From: Oceanimonas smirnovii ATCC BAA-899
GTDB taxonomy: Bacteria; Pseudomonadota; Gammaproteobacteria; Enterobacterales; Aeromonadaceae
DNA length: 64,000 nt
NCBI RefSeq assembly: GCF_000381965.1
Contig: NZ_KB908457.1
Span: 124,001-188,000, forward strand
Direction of reading: 5' to 3'
Below the pieces are notes generated by a model. The model ran no database searches. It was not told where the DNA came from and was given only the letters and a program-made list of their open reading frames with translations. Positions within the stretch are counted from its first letter, which is position 1. Each line of letters starts with the position of its first letter. Shown here one piece after another: positions 39,321 through 48,853 of this stretch. A program made the translations under genes and the position numbers.

Positions 39321-40589
39321 TCAATGGGGCCGCTCTTTGGGCAGCACCAGGTTCAGCAGAATGCCGACAATGCCGCACAAACTGATGCCCTGCAGGCTGA
39401 ACTCACCAATGCCAAAGGCCATGCCGCCAATACCAAATACCAGGATCACCGCCACTATGCACAGATTGCGTGCCTGCGACAGATCCACCTGATGCTTGAT
39501 CAGACTGTTAAGGCCCACGGTGGCAATGGAGCCGAACAGCAATATCATGATGCCGCCCATCACCGGCACCGGAATGCTCAGCATCAGGGCACCGAACTTG
39601 CCCACAAAGGCCAGCGCAATGGCAAAGCCGGCGGCCCAGGTCATGATCACCGGGTTGAAGTTTTTGGTCAGCATAACTGCACCGGTCACTTCGGAATAAG
39701 TAGTGTTGGGCGGCCCGCCAAACAGAGAAGCCGCGCCCGTGGCCAGGCCGTCGCCCAGCAGGGTGCGGTGCAGACCGGGCTTTTTCAGATAGTCCTTGCC
39801 GGTCACGGAGCCAATGGCCAGCACATCGCCAATGTGTTCAATGGCGGGAGCGATGGCCACCGGAATCATGAACAGTACCGCCTGCCAGTTCCACTCCGGT
39901 GCCACAAAATTGGGCATTGAGAACCAGGCCGCGTCCCGCACCGGAGAAAAGTCGACCACGCCCATAAACAGCGCCATGCCATAACCCACGGCAATGCCAG
40001 CGGTAATGGGCACCAGCCGGAATACGCCTTTGGCCAGGGTAGACACCAGCAAAGTGGTGATCAGAGACGCCAAAGACAGCCACAGCGCCGTGTTGTGCTC
40101 CACCAGCACGGCGCTGCCGTCGCCGCTTTTGCCAATGGCCATGTTGACCGCCATGGGGGCCAGCCCCAGACCAATCACCATAATCACCGGACCCACCACC
40201 ACAGGCGGCAGCAAACGGGTTAACAGGGCGGTACCGCGCCAGCGCACCAGCTGGCTCAGCAGCACATACATAATGCCCGCCGCCATCAGGCCGCTCATGG
40301 TGGCGGGAATGCCCCAGGTTTGCACGCCGTAAAGAATGGGCGCAATAAAGGCAAAGGAAGACGCCAGAAAAATCGGGATCTGGCGCCTGGTGCACACCTG
40401 AAATACCAGAGTACCGATACCGGCGGTAAACAGCGCCACGTTTGGATCCAGGCCGGTAATCAGCGGCATCAGCACCAGGGCACCAAAGGCCACAAACAAC
40501 ATCTGGGAGCCGGCCAGGGCCTGGCGCAGGGGCGTGTTCACCACCGGCTGGCCGGATGCCAGCTGCTCGGTGCGTTCAGCGGAATTCAT
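39321..40589 (-). CDS. uraA: Uracil permease
   Basis: 422 aa, about 14 membrane helices, of the nucleobase-ascorbate/uracil family. The pattern FAFIAPI, GLAPMAVNMA and PNTTYSEVTGAVMLT (GGPPNTTYSE, substrate and proton site) supports a uracil:proton symporter like E. coli UraA. It follows upp on the same strand, with an intervening hairpin. Confidence 0.93.
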   Translation of the reverse strand: MNSAERTEQLASGQPVVNTPLRQALAGSQMLFVAFGALVLMPLITGLDPNVALFTAGIGTLVFQVCTRRQIPIFLASSFAFIAPILYGVQTWGIPATMSGLMAAGIMYVLLSQLVRWRGTALLTRLLPPVVVGPVIMVIGLGLAPMAVNMAIGKSGDGSAVLVEHNTALWLSLASLITTLLVSTLAKGVFRLVPITAGIAVGYGMALFMGVVDFSPVRDAAWFSMPNFVAPEWNWQAVLFMIPVAIAPAIEHIGDVLAIGSVTGKDYLKKPGLHRTLLGDGLATGAASLFGGPPNTTYSEVTGAVMLTKNFNPVIMTWAAGFAIALAFVGKFGALMLSIPVPVMGGIMILLFGSIATVGLNSLIKHQVDLSQARNLCIVAVILVFGIGGMAFGIGEFSLQGISLCGIVGILLNLVLPKERPH

Positions 40590-40615
40590 TAACTGCTAAC
40601 CTCAAAAAATAACAG

Positions 40616-40642
40616 AAAAAAACCGGCCATTGCCGGTTTTAC
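40616..40642 (-). terminator. Hairpin between upp and uraA
   Basis: On the minus strand AAAACCGGC-AAT-GGCCGGTTTT is followed by TTTCTGTT. It begins a few bases after the upp stop and may reduce transcription into uraA. Confidence 0.65.
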
Positions 40643-40646
40643 GTGC

Positions 40647-41273
40647 TTACTTGGTACCAAAAATCTTGTCGCCGGCATCGCCAAGGCCGGGAATGATATA
40701 GCCGTGCTCATCCAGCCGCTCATCCACGGAAGCACAATACAGCTCCACATCCGGGTGAGCTTCGGCCAGCGCCTGCACCCCTTCCGGTGCCGCCACCAGT
40801 ACAATCACCTTGAAGTGAGTGCAGCCGTTTTGCTTGAGCAGGTCTATGGTGGCGATCATGGAGCCGCCGGTGGCCAGCATGGGGTCCACTATCAGGGCCA
40901 TGCGTTCGTCAATGTGGCTGACCAGCTTACTGAAATAAGACACCGGCTGCAGGGTTTCTTCATCCCGGTAAACCCCCACCACACTCACCCGGGCGCTGGG
41001 CATATGCTCGAGCACGCCGTCCATCATGCCCAGGCCGGCACGCAGAATGGGCACGACCGTGACCTTTTTGCCTTTCAGCTTGTCGACCTCGGTGGGGCCG
41101 GTCCAGCCGTCTATGGTGGTTTTTTCGGTTTCAAAATCGGCAGTGGCTTCATAGGTCAGCAGGCTGCCAACCTCCTTGGCCAGTTCACGAAAGCGTTTGG
41201 TGCTGATATCGGCTTCCCGCATCAGACCCAGCTTGTGTTTCACCAAAGGGTGCTTAACCTCAACGACTTTCAT
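40647..41273 (-). CDS. upp: Uracil phosphoribosyltransferase
   Basis: 208 aa from ATG 41273 ([20 protein letters not shown]), exactly the E. coli length; the longer frame to 41360 is not conserved. Upp makes UMP from uracil and PRPP. The PRPP loop [11 protein letters not shown] and the uracil-binding [16 protein letters not shown] are visible. Forms a salvage unit with uraA and is divergent from purM. Confidence 0.97.
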   Translation of the reverse strand: MKVVEVKHPLVKHKLGLMREADISTKRFRELAKEVGSLLTYEATADFETEKTTIDGWTGPTEVDKLKGKKVTVVPILRAGLGMMDGVLEHMPSARVSVVGVYRDEETLQPVSYFSKLVSHIDERMALIVDPMLATGGSMIATIDLLKQNGCTHFKVIVLVAAPEGVQALAEAHPDVELYCASVDERLDEHGYIIPGLGDAGDKIFGTK

Positions 41274-41412
41274 TGACAACTCTCCCGACGCACTGAATAA
41301 CGAATCAAAAAACCGCGGAACTTTAGCATAAAATAGTGAGCCACGGCAGACTTTCAGCACTTATTTTAGCAAACCCAGAGCCGGCTGCTTACACCATCTG
41401 TTGGCGCTGCCA

Positions 41413-41442
41413 GTGGCACTGACACCCGCATTAAATTAGAAT
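41413..41442 (+). promoter_or_regulatory. Candidate promoter for purMN
   Basis: GTGGCA (41413-41418) and TAGAAT (41437-41442) are separated by 18 bp, about 85 bp upstream of purM. No clear PurR box was found nearby. Consensus match only. Confidence 0.3.
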
Positions 41443-41526
41443 AGCCGGCGAAACACATACCCTCGGGCCGGCAAGGGTGCCGAAGAGCACCGCGCAGGCC
41501 AAACACCAATGACAAGGTAACAACAC

Positions 41527-42564
41527 GTGACGCAGAACAAACCCCTGAGCTATAAAGACGCCGGTGTCGATATTGACGCGGGCAACGCCCTGGTTGAACG
41601 CATTAAAGGCGTCAGCCGCCGCACTCAGCGCCCGGAAGTCATGGGCGGCCTCGGGGGCTTTGGTGCCCTGTGCCAGCTGCCCACCGGTTATAAAGAGCCG
41701 GTGCTGGTAGCCGGCACCGACGGTGTGGGCACCAAGCTGCGCCTGGCCATTGATCTCAAGCGCCATCAGGGCGTGGGCATCGATCTGGTGGCCATGTGCG
41801 TGAACGATCTGATTGTGCAGGGTGCCGAGCCGCTGTTCTTCCTCGACTATTACGCCACCGGCAAGCTGGATGTAGACACCGCCGCCGACGTGGTGACCGG
41901 CATTGGCGAAGGCTGTGAGCTGAGCGGCTGTGCCCTGATTGGTGGTGAAACCGCGGAAATGCCCGGCATGTATGAAGCCGGCGACTATGATCTGGCAGGC
42001 TTTTGTGTGGGTGTGGTAGAAAAAAGCGGCATTATCGACGGCACCAAGGTGGCCGCCGGCAACGCCCTGATCGCCCTGGGCTCAAGCGGCCCGCACTCCA
42101 ACGGCTATTCCCTGATCCGCAAAATTCTGGAAGTAAGCCAGGCCGATCTCAACCAGCCCCTGGGCAACGCCACCCTGGCCGATGCCCTGATGGCCCCTAC
42201 CCGCATCTATGTAAAGCCGGCGCTGGAGCTTATCAAGCAGTTCGACATTCATGCCCTCAGCCACATTACCGGCGGCGGCTTCTGGGAAAACATTCCCCGC
42301 GTGCTGCCCGAAGGTGCCAAGGCGGTGATAGACGGCGCCAGCTGGCAATGGCCGGAAGTGTTCACCTGGCTGCAGCAGGCCGGCAATGTGGAAACCCATG
42401 AAATGTATCGCACCTTCAACTGTGGAGTGGGCATGGTGATTGCCCTGCCTGCCGAGCAGGCCGACGCCGCCGTGAAGTTTATGCAGAACGCCGGCGAAAC
42501 CGCCTGGGTGATCGGCCACATTGAACAGGCCGCCGAGGGCGAAGAGCAGGTCGAGATTAAATGA
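41527..42564 (+). CDS. purM: Phosphoribosylformylglycinamidine cyclo-ligase
   Basis: 345 aa with a GTG start. PurM closes the imidazole ring to give AIR in purine synthesis. Signatures are visible: [51 protein letters not shown] and [11 protein letters not shown]. Its last bases overlap purN (ATGA), so the two are coupled as in E. coli. Confidence 0.97.
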   Translation: MTQNKPLSYKDAGVDIDAGNALVERIKGVSRRTQRPEVMGGLGGFGALCQLPTGYKEPVLVAGTDGVGTKLRLAIDLKRHQGVGIDLVAMCVNDLIVQGAEPLFFLDYYATGKLDVDTAADVVTGIGEGCELSGCALIGGETAEMPGMYEAGDYDLAGFCVGVVEKSGIIDGTKVAAGNALIALGSSGPHSNGYSLIRKILEVSQADLNQPLGNATLADALMAPTRIYVKPALELIKQFDIHALSHITGGGFWENIPRVLPEGAKAVIDGASWQWPEVFTWLQQAGNVETHEMYRTFNCGVGMVIALPAEQADAAVKFMQNAGETAWVIGHIEQAAEGEEQVEIK

Positions 42565-43199
42565 ACCGCATAGTGGTGCTGATCTCCGGCAACGGCAGCA
42601 ACCTGCAAAGCTTGCTTGATCAGGCGGCTAACCGCCGCCTGAATGGCAGCGTGGTGGCGGTGATCAGCAACAAGGCCGACGCCTATGGCCTGGAGCGGGC
42701 CCGCGCCGCCGGCGTGGCCACGGCGGTGCTGCCGGGCAAGGACTATGCCGAGCGGGAACGCTTTGATGCCGATTTGATGGCACTGATAGACAGCCACCAG
42801 CCCGACTTGCTGGTGCTGGCCGGCTTTATGCGCATTCTCACTCCCGGCTTTGTGCGCCACTATGCCGGGCGCATGCTCAATATCCATCCGTCTCTGCTGC
42901 CCAAATATCAGGGGCTGAACACGCATCAGCGGGCCATTGATGCCGGCGACGCCGAGCATGGCTGCAGCGTGCACTTTGTTACCGAAGAGCTGGACGGCGG
43001 CCCCGTGGTGTTACAGGCCCGGGTGCCGGTATTTGCCGAAGACGACGCCGCCGCCGTGGCCGAGCGGGTGCAAGTGCAGGAGCACGCCATTTATCCGCTG
43101 GCAGTGCGCTGGTTCTGCGACGGCCGGCTGGCCATGAAAGACGGCCGGGCCTGGCTCGACGGTACCCCCCTGCCGCCGCAGGGTCATGCCGGCGACTGA
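42561..43199 (+). CDS. purN: Phosphoribosylglycinamide formyltransferase
   Basis: 212 aa. PurN transfers a formyl group from 10-formyl-tetrahydrofolate to GAR. The start [17 protein letters not shown], the catalytic region [21 protein letters not shown] and [14 protein letters not shown] are visible. Followed by a strong terminator. Confidence 0.97.
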   Translation: MNRIVVLISGNGSNLQSLLDQAANRRLNGSVVAVISNKADAYGLERARAAGVATAVLPGKDYAERERFDADLMALIDSHQPDLLVLAGFMRILTPGFVRHYAGRMLNIHPSLLPKYQGLNTHQRAIDAGDAEHGCSVHFVTEELDGGPVVLQARVPVFAEDDAAAVAERVQVQEHAIYPLAVRWFCDGRLAMKDGRAWLDGTPLPPQGHAGD

Positions 43200-43218
43200 G
43201 CCGCTCACAACACTGAAT

Positions 43219-43248
43219 AAAAAAGAATGCCTTGGCATTCTTTTTTTA
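43219..43248. terminator. Bidirectional terminator between purN and the Lon-like gene
   Basis: GAATGCC-TTGGCATTC is flanked by A7 and T8 runs, giving a working Rho-independent terminator on either strand at a convergent junction. Confidence 0.9.
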
Positions 43249-45636
43249 TATCTGCTCCTTATTATCTGACTGAGCCTGCAGCTTATTCTGCACCTTTGCC
43301 AGCCGTGCCAGCCGCTGCTGTACCCGGCCATTGACCGAGCTGGCAGGATATTGGCCGTTTTTGCCGGGCTTGCCGGCGCTGATGCCGGTAAGCAGCGCCA
43401 GTGCTTCATCCAGCTCGCTGACGGCATAAATATAAAACAGCCCTTGTGCGACTGCCTGGCGAACTTCCTGGCTCAGCATCAGATTATCCAGATTGGCGGC
43501 AGGAATAATCACCCCCTGCCCGCGGGCCAGCCCCCGCGCCCGGCACACCTCAAAAAAGCCTTCAATTTTTTCATTGACGCCGCCAATGGGCTGTACCCGG
43601 CCAAACTGGTTAATGGAGCCGGTCACTGCCAGCGCCTGATTAACGGGCACCTCACCCATGGCAGAAATCAGCGCGCAACACTCGGCAATGGACGCGCTGT
43701 CACCTTCTATCATGCCGTAAGACTGCTCAAAGGCGAGGCTGGCAGATACCGGCATGGGCCCTTCGGCGGCATAACGCTGGCTTAAAAAACGCGATAAAAT
43801 CAATATGGCCTTAGCATGCACGGCACCGCTTAGTTTCACTTCCCGTTCAATATCGAGCACAGCTCCTGTACCCAGCCTGGCGGTGGCGGTAATGCGCGCC
43901 GGCTGACCAAAACGGTAATTACCCAGATCCAGCACCGTCAGGCCGTTAACCTGCCCAACCACAGCGCCTTCGGTGTCGATCAGTTTGCTGCCCCGCAGAA
44001 TCGACTGTTCCATTTGCCGGTGAATACGCGCCGCCCGCATGCGGGCGGCTATTTGTGCTCGCTCCACCGCCTCACCGTTTATATGAGGCTGGCCGTGACT
44101 TTCACTCAGATAGTTGGCTTCCTGCAGCAAATCGGTCAGATGCTCGGTCAGGGCCGACAGCCGCTGCTGATCACTGGCCAGCCGGCCGGCATATTCAATG
44201 ACACGGGCCACGCCGCAACGGGTAAGCGGACGCAGATCCTGCTGACGGGCCAGCCAGCCAATAAAACGGGCATAGCGCTGCAGGTTTTCATTACTCACTT
44301 CTATGTCATCGTTGTAATCCGCCTGCACCTTGAACAGCTTGCCAATGTCAGGATCATGGGCCGCCAGCAGATAATAAAACCGCCGGTCACCTATCAGGAT
44401 CACTTTAAGATCCAGCGGCACTGGCTGGGGCTCCAGGCTCACAGTGCTGGCCAGACCATAGATATGCTCCGGTGATTCAATACGGATCTCCCTGGCATAA
44501 AGCGCCCGTTTAAAGATCTCCCACACCATGGGCTGCTGCAGCAAGCGATGCACATCCAGAATAAGATAACCGCCGTTAGCTCTGTGCAGCGCACCGGCAC
44601 GGATCAGCGTGAAGTCGGTTAACAGCGCCCCCTGCTCCACCTGATGCTCCACCCGGCCCATTAATCGCGCCAGATTGGGCCAGTCTTCATAAATAACCGG
44701 GGCGCCGTCGGTATCCGCATTATCTACCAGCAAATTCAGCCGGTAGCGGGTCAACAGGGCTGCCGGCAGCTCACCTTCACGCATATGAGTCAGCAGCAGG
44801 TTCACATTGCCCGACAAGTCCTGCTGAATGGCTTCCAGATGCTGAATAACCGGCTCGCAGCCTGCATATTCAGCGCGCAGCTCATCAATCAGGCTGCCAA
44901 CGGCAAATACCAGCATCTCTTCATTCAGCCACTGTATATGCTGCTGGGTTTCCCGCTTCCATTGAGGAAACTGCTGCAATACCGCCTGCAGGCGAGCCTC
45001 TACCCGTTCAATGGCCTGTTCCAGTGCCATCCGCTCTGCCTCGGGTAACTGTTCAAACTGCCGGGCGCTCATTACGTCATCGTTATAACCGGGTACCAGG
45101 TTAAATCCGGTGGGCGTTTTAAGCAGCGCCACCTTTTCGGCTTCTGCCAGTGCCTTGATTTCATTGATGGCCGTGGTCTGACGCTCGGCCAGCTGCTGAT
45201 TCAGTTCATCCACCCGGCTCTGGTATTCTTCTGCCTGAAAAATAGCCGGAATGGCCTGCAGCAATTCATCCACCAGCCGATCCAGACTGGCACGAAAGCG
45301 CCGCCCCACTCCCGCCGGCAGACGCAGCAGCCCGGGCTTTATCGGATCTTCAAAACCGTGCACATAGCACCAGTCGGCGGGCACGATTTCACTTTCGGCC
45401 CGGCCACGAAGAAAGCGGTTAATCAGGGTATGCCGGTTACAGCTTTCCGGTGCCATCATGTAAATATTAAAGCCCTGCCGGCGAATGCCGGTGCCAAACG
45501 CCAGCGCCTCAAGCAACTGCTCCTGCCCGACCAGGGCACCGCTGTCGCTGAGTTCGTCTGTGGTAGCAAAACTGAACAGAGCTTCATCGCAGGCGCGATA
45601 AAGCCGGTAGGGTTCAAGCGGAGATATAGCTGTCAT
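43246..45636 (-). CDS. Lon-like protease with degenerate P-loop (LonB/YcbZ/AsrA type)
   Basis: 796 aa from ATG 45636 (MTAISPLEPYRLY), with GAGG seven bases upstream; longer frames are unsupported. The C-terminal third is a Lon (S16) proteolytic domain with catalytic Ser647 in EGDSAS and Lys690 in GGVNEKIEG, the 43-residue spacing of Lon. The position where relatives have a Walker A motif (60-70) reads MMAPESCNRHT, lacking the usual glycines and lysine. A long helical middle section is present. Substrates are unknown. It is the last gene of the gmhA-yafJ unit. Confidence 0.85.
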   Translation of the reverse strand: MTAISPLEPYRLYRACDEALFSFATTDELSDSGALVGQEQLLEALAFGTGIRRQGFNIYMMAPESCNRHTLINRFLRGRAESEIVPADWCYVHGFEDPIKPGLLRLPAGVGRRFRASLDRLVDELLQAIPAIFQAEEYQSRVDELNQQLAERQTTAINEIKALAEAEKVALLKTPTGFNLVPGYNDDVMSARQFEQLPEAERMALEQAIERVEARLQAVLQQFPQWKRETQQHIQWLNEEMLVFAVGSLIDELRAEYAGCEPVIQHLEAIQQDLSGNVNLLLTHMREGELPAALLTRYRLNLLVDNADTDGAPVIYEDWPNLARLMGRVEHQVEQGALLTDFTLIRAGALHRANGGYLILDVHRLLQQPMVWEIFKRALYAREIRIESPEHIYGLASTVSLEPQPVPLDLKVILIGDRRFYYLLAAHDPDIGKLFKVQADYNDDIEVSNENLQRYARFIGWLARQQDLRPLTRCGVARVIEYAGRLASDQQRLSALTEHLTDLLQEANYLSESHGQPHINGEAVERAQIAARMRAARIHRQMEQSILRGSKLIDTEGAVVGQVNGLTVLDLGNYRFGQPARITATARLGTGAVLDIEREVKLSGAVHAKAILILSRFLSQRYAAEGPMPVSASLAFEQSYGMIEGDSASIAECCALISAMGEVPVNQALAVTGSINQFGRVQPIGGVNEKIEGFFEVCRARGLARGQGVIIPAANLDNLMLSQEVRQAVAQGLFYIYAVSELDEALALLTGISAGKPGKNGQYPASSVNGRVQQRLARLAKVQNKLQAQSDNKEQI

Positions 45637-45682
45637 GGCAAGCCTCATGCAAACTTTCTGCACAAAGCTTAGCCAATAAGCC

Positions 45683-46474
45683 TTAAGGCGTGGGATTTTC
45701 GCCGTTACCGGCCACCCGCTCGCCCAGCCAGAACAGGTTGTATTCACCTGGCTGCATTTTGTGCCACTGCTCGTTATTGGTCAGCGGTTGAGTGGCGATC
45801 ACGGTCACAATGTCGTTGGGGGTGGTTTCTTTCTGAAAGTCGATTTCCACGTCTTCGTCGATGAGCCGGGCCGGGCCAAAGGGCGCGCGCCGGGTGATCC
45901 AGTGCAGATTATTGCTGCAGTAGGTCATCAGGTATTCGCCGTCGGTGAGCAGCATATTGAACACACCCAGACCACGCAGCTGATCGCACAGGGTGGCCAC
46001 ATAGCGGAACATGGCCGCCATATTGCCGGGCTTGCGCGGATATTTCTGCTCCAGCTCGTGCAGTATCCAGCAAAAGGCCAGCTCGCTGTCGGTGTCGCCC
46101 ACCGGCTTGTGGCGGCCGGTTTTCAGCTTGTTATAGCCACTCAGCTGGCCATTATGGGCAAAGGTCCAGTAACGGCCCCATTGTTCACGGGTAAAGGGAT
46201 GGGTGTTTTCCAGGGCAATGCCGCCCCGGTTGGCCTGGCGTATATGGCTGACCACGGAGCAGCTTTTGATTGGATATTCCTGCACCAGCTGCGCAATACG
46301 CGACTGGCTGGAGGGCTGCGGATCCTTAAAGGTGCGCAATCCCTTGCCTTCGTAAAATACAATGCCCCAGCCGTCTTTATGGGGGCCGGTACGCCCGCCC
46401 CGCTGCATCAGGCCGGTAAAGCTGAAGCAGATATCGGTAGGTACGTTGGCGCTCATCCCTAGCAGTTCACACAT
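45683..46474 (-). CDS. yafJ: Class II glutamine amidotransferase YafJ
   Basis: 263 aa. The mature Ntn nucleophile would be C2 of MCELLGMSA; HIRQANRGG, NTHPF and FAHNGQL are typical glutaminase-domain motifs. No synthase domain is attached, and the physiological reaction is not established. It lies 5 bp after gmhA, the enteric arrangement. Confidence 0.9.
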   Translation of the reverse strand: MCELLGMSANVPTDICFSFTGLMQRGGRTGPHKDGWGIVFYEGKGLRTFKDPQPSSQSRIAQLVQEYPIKSCSVVSHIRQANRGGIALENTHPFTREQWGRYWTFAHNGQLSGYNKLKTGRHKPVGDTDSELAFCWILHELEQKYPRKPGNMAAMFRYVATLCDQLRGLGVFNMLLTDGEYLMTYCSNNLHWITRRAPFGPARLIDEDVEIDFQKETTPNDIVTVIATQPLTNNEQWHKMQPGEYNLFWLGERVAGNGENPTP

Positions 46475-46479
46475 GGCGG

Positions 46480-47061
46480 TTACTTGTTCTCCATTTCCTT
46501 TTCAACCAGCTGGATCAGAATGTGAATGATCTTGATGTGCACTTCCTGAATGCGATCGGCATAGCCAAAGTGCGGCACACGAATTTCCACGTCGGCCAGG
46601 CCGGCCATTTTGCCACCGTCTTTGCCGGTAAGAGCAATGGTTTTGATACCGTTGGCCCTGGCTACTTCAATGGCCCTGAGAATATTGGCCGAGTTGCCGC
46701 TGGTGGATAAGCCCAGCAGCACATCGCCCTGGCGGCCTACCGCTTCCAGATAGCGGGAGAACACAAATTCAAAGCCAAAATCGTTAGACACACAGGAAAG
46801 ATGGCTGGGATCGGAAATGGCAATGGCGGGGTAACCCGGGCGGTTTTCCCGGTAGCGGCCGGTCAGCTCTTCGGCAAAGTGCATGGCGTCGCAATGAGAG
46901 CCGCCATTGCCGCAAGACAGCACCTTGCCACCGGCCTTGAAGCTGTCGGCCAGCAATTTGGCGGCCTGCTCAATGGCGGCAATATTGGCGTCATCGGCCA
47001 GAAAGCGATTCAGTACCTCGGCGGCTTCGTTCAGCTCACTGCGGATCAAACTCTGATACAT
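46480..47061 (-). CDS. gmhA: Phosphoheptose isomerase GmhA
   Basis: 193 aa, nearly identical in layout to E. coli GmhA. It converts sedoheptulose 7-phosphate to D-glycero-manno-heptose 7-phosphate, the first step to LPS inner-core heptose. The SIS-domain motifs [20 protein letters not shown] and [10 protein letters not shown] are visible. First gene of a unit with yafJ and the Lon-like protease. Confidence 0.97.
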   Translation of the reverse strand: MYQSLIRSELNEAAEVLNRFLADDANIAAIEQAAKLLADSFKAGGKVLSCGNGGSHCDAMHFAEELTGRYRENRPGYPAIAISDPSHLSCVSNDFGFEFVFSRYLEAVGRQGDVLLGLSTSGNSANILRAIEVARANGIKTIALTGKDGGKMAGLADVEIRVPHFGYADRIQEVHIKIIHILIQLVEKEMENK

Positions 47062-47139
47062 GTAATGGCCTCATTCTTGCGGTAAAAACGCATTTTGGCA
47101 TAACTGCTGCAAAGCGGAAAGCCGGCGGCGGCCCCCGGG

Positions 47140-48063
47140 TTAGTTCAGCCGCACCTGCGCTATATTGCCGGGCAGTTTTTCAGGCCGCCGGCTGACAATA
47201 AATTCATAAAACTGATCAATCTGCTGCCGGCACCGCGTGTTGACGGGCCAGACCAGATAATAACCGTCGCCGGTGGCCACCGCCGTGTTAAAAGGCAGCG
47301 CCAGCAGGCCGCTGTTGATTGCCTCCCGGCTGAGAAACAGATCTCCTACCGACACGCCATGACCGCTGATGGCCGCCAGACTGCCCTGCTCCAGGGTGTC
47401 GAACACCTTGCCGGTGAACAGCTCAACCTGCTCGCTGCGGCCGGTGGCGGCCAGCCAGCGCTGCCAGTCGCGCCGGTCCGGCGAAGGATGGATCAGCTCA
47501 CACTCAGCCAGATTTTGCCGGGCCCGGGGCAGCAGTGCCGGCGCACACACGGGGATCAGCCACTCTTCAAACAAGGGCAGGCTTTGGGTGCCCGGGCCGA
47601 ACTGGCCCTTGCCCAGCAAAATGGCGCAGTCAAAGGCTTCCCGGCTGAAGTCCACCTCGTCCACATCCATCCACACACTGCTTATTTGCACCCGCGGCGT
47701 TTTGTGGCGCTGCTGAAACTCGCTCAGCACCTGCAGCAGCCAGCGCATGGTAAGGGTGGACGGTGCCTTCAGCCGCAGCTCCTGCTGCTGCCGGCGAAAG
47801 CCGTGACAGGCTTTTTCCAGCAGCTGAAACCCTTCGCCCAGCTGGCCCGCCAGCACCTTGCCGGCGGCGGTAATGTCCACCCTGGGGCCCTTGCGCACAA
47901 ACAGCTCACAGCCAAACCAGGCTTCCAGAGTGCGAATATGCCGGCTTACCGCCCCCGGTGTCACATGCAGGCTGGCGGCGGCCTTGCTGAACGATCCCAG
48001 GCGGGCGGCGGCTTCAAAGGCGCGTAAGGCATAGAGAGGCGGAAGAGACACGGAAGGCTCCAT
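47140..48063 (-). CDS. LysR-family transcriptional regulator (GcvA-like)
   Basis: 307 aa. The N-terminal winged helix reads PPLYALRAFEAAARLGSFSKAAASLHVTPGAVSRHIRTLE, close to the GcvA group, followed by a LysR effector domain. It is divergent from a LysE-type exporter with a 103-bp gap, the usual arrangement for a LysR regulator and its target, so it probably controls that exporter and itself. Confidence 0.9.
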   Translation of the reverse strand: MEPSVSLPPLYALRAFEAAARLGSFSKAAASLHVTPGAVSRHIRTLEAWFGCELFVRKGPRVDITAAGKVLAGQLGEGFQLLEKACHGFRRQQQELRLKAPSTLTMRWLLQVLSEFQQRHKTPRVQISSVWMDVDEVDFSREAFDCAILLGKGQFGPGTQSLPLFEEWLIPVCAPALLPRARQNLAECELIHPSPDRRDWQRWLAATGRSEQVELFTGKVFDTLEQGSLAAISGHGVSVGDLFLSREAINSGLLALPFNTAVATGDGYYLVWPVNTRCRQQIDQFYEFIVSRRPEKLPGNIAQVRLN

Positions 48064-48065
48064 AT

Positions 48066-48078
48066 TGAGTTTTACTCA
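48066..48078. promoter_or_regulatory. Candidate LysR operator (T-N11-A palindrome)
   Basis: TGAGT-TTT-ACTCA is a perfect inverted repeat with the T-N11-A form of LysR sites. It lies three bases upstream of the regulator's own start, in the divergent gap with the exporter. Pattern match only. Confidence 0.4.
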
Positions 48079-48166
48079 CATTAAATGGCAGCTTTATCCG
48101 CTTTTCAAGCACGGCTGTTATGGCAACAATGCCGTTATATTTTATTGATGATGCCGAGTTGTTTAT

Positions 48167-48781
48167 ATGAACCTTGCTCTGCTGCTGGCCTATATCAGTG
48201 CCGTGCTTCTGCTGTTGCTCACTCCCGGCCCCGTGGTGGCCCTGGTGACCGGCACCGCCGCCCGTCATGGCCCGCGCCGGGCCTTTGCCACTGTGCTGGG
48301 CACCAACGCTGCGTCTTTGGTGCTGATTATGCTGGCGTCCCTGATGCTGGCGGGCCTGCTCACCCTGCCCGGACCGCTGTTATACGGGCTGGCAATGGCG
48401 GGCTCCGGTTATATTGGCGTAACGGCCTGGCAGGATTTGCGGGCCGGCCCGGCGGGCGGCCTGGCTGAGGCCGGCAGCGGCGGTTTGGCCAGAGGATTCT
48501 GGACCGGCCTTTCCAACCCCAAGGATCTGTTGTTCTTTGTGGCGTTTTTTCCTCAGTTCATCAGCATTACTCACAATACCGGTGCCAGCCTGCTGATCCT
48601 GTCCGGCCTGTGGGTGCTGTTCGATCTGCTGGTGCTGTCTTTATACATTTGGGTTATCGGCCGCTGGATGGCGAGCAAACAGGGCGAGCGAATTGGCCGG
48701 CTTTCCGCCTGGCTGCTGTTGCTGCTGGGCTTGGCGGGTGTGTTTTATAACGGGGCTCGCTGCCTGGAATTGTTTTCGTGA
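48167..48781 (+). CDS. LysE/RhtB-family exporter
   Basis: 204 aa with about six membrane helices. The N-terminus LLLAYISAVLLLLLTPGPVVALVTGTAARHGPRRAFATVLG and the GLSNPKDLLFFVAFFPQFI block are characteristic. Members export amino acids such as lysine, homoserine or threonine; the substrate is not predictable here. Divergent from the LysR regulator. Confidence 0.9.
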   Translation: MNLALLLAYISAVLLLLLTPGPVVALVTGTAARHGPRRAFATVLGTNAASLVLIMLASLMLAGLLTLPGPLLYGLAMAGSGYIGVTAWQDLRAGPAGGLAEAGSGGLARGFWTGLSNPKDLLFFVAFFPQFISITHNTGASLLILSGLWVLFDLLVLSLYIWVIGRWMASKQGERIGRLSAWLLLLLGLAGVFYNGARCLELFS

Positions 48782-48853
48782 CATTGGTCACACTCGGCTT
48801 TTTAAGTACAATGTTGCCAAGCTTTTAATACAAATTACTTACAGGTCTGGCAC

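Noticed and set aside
41274-41526. PurR box in the upp-purM gap
   Set aside because: No segment close to the 16-bp PurR palindrome was found, although PurR control would be expected by analogy.
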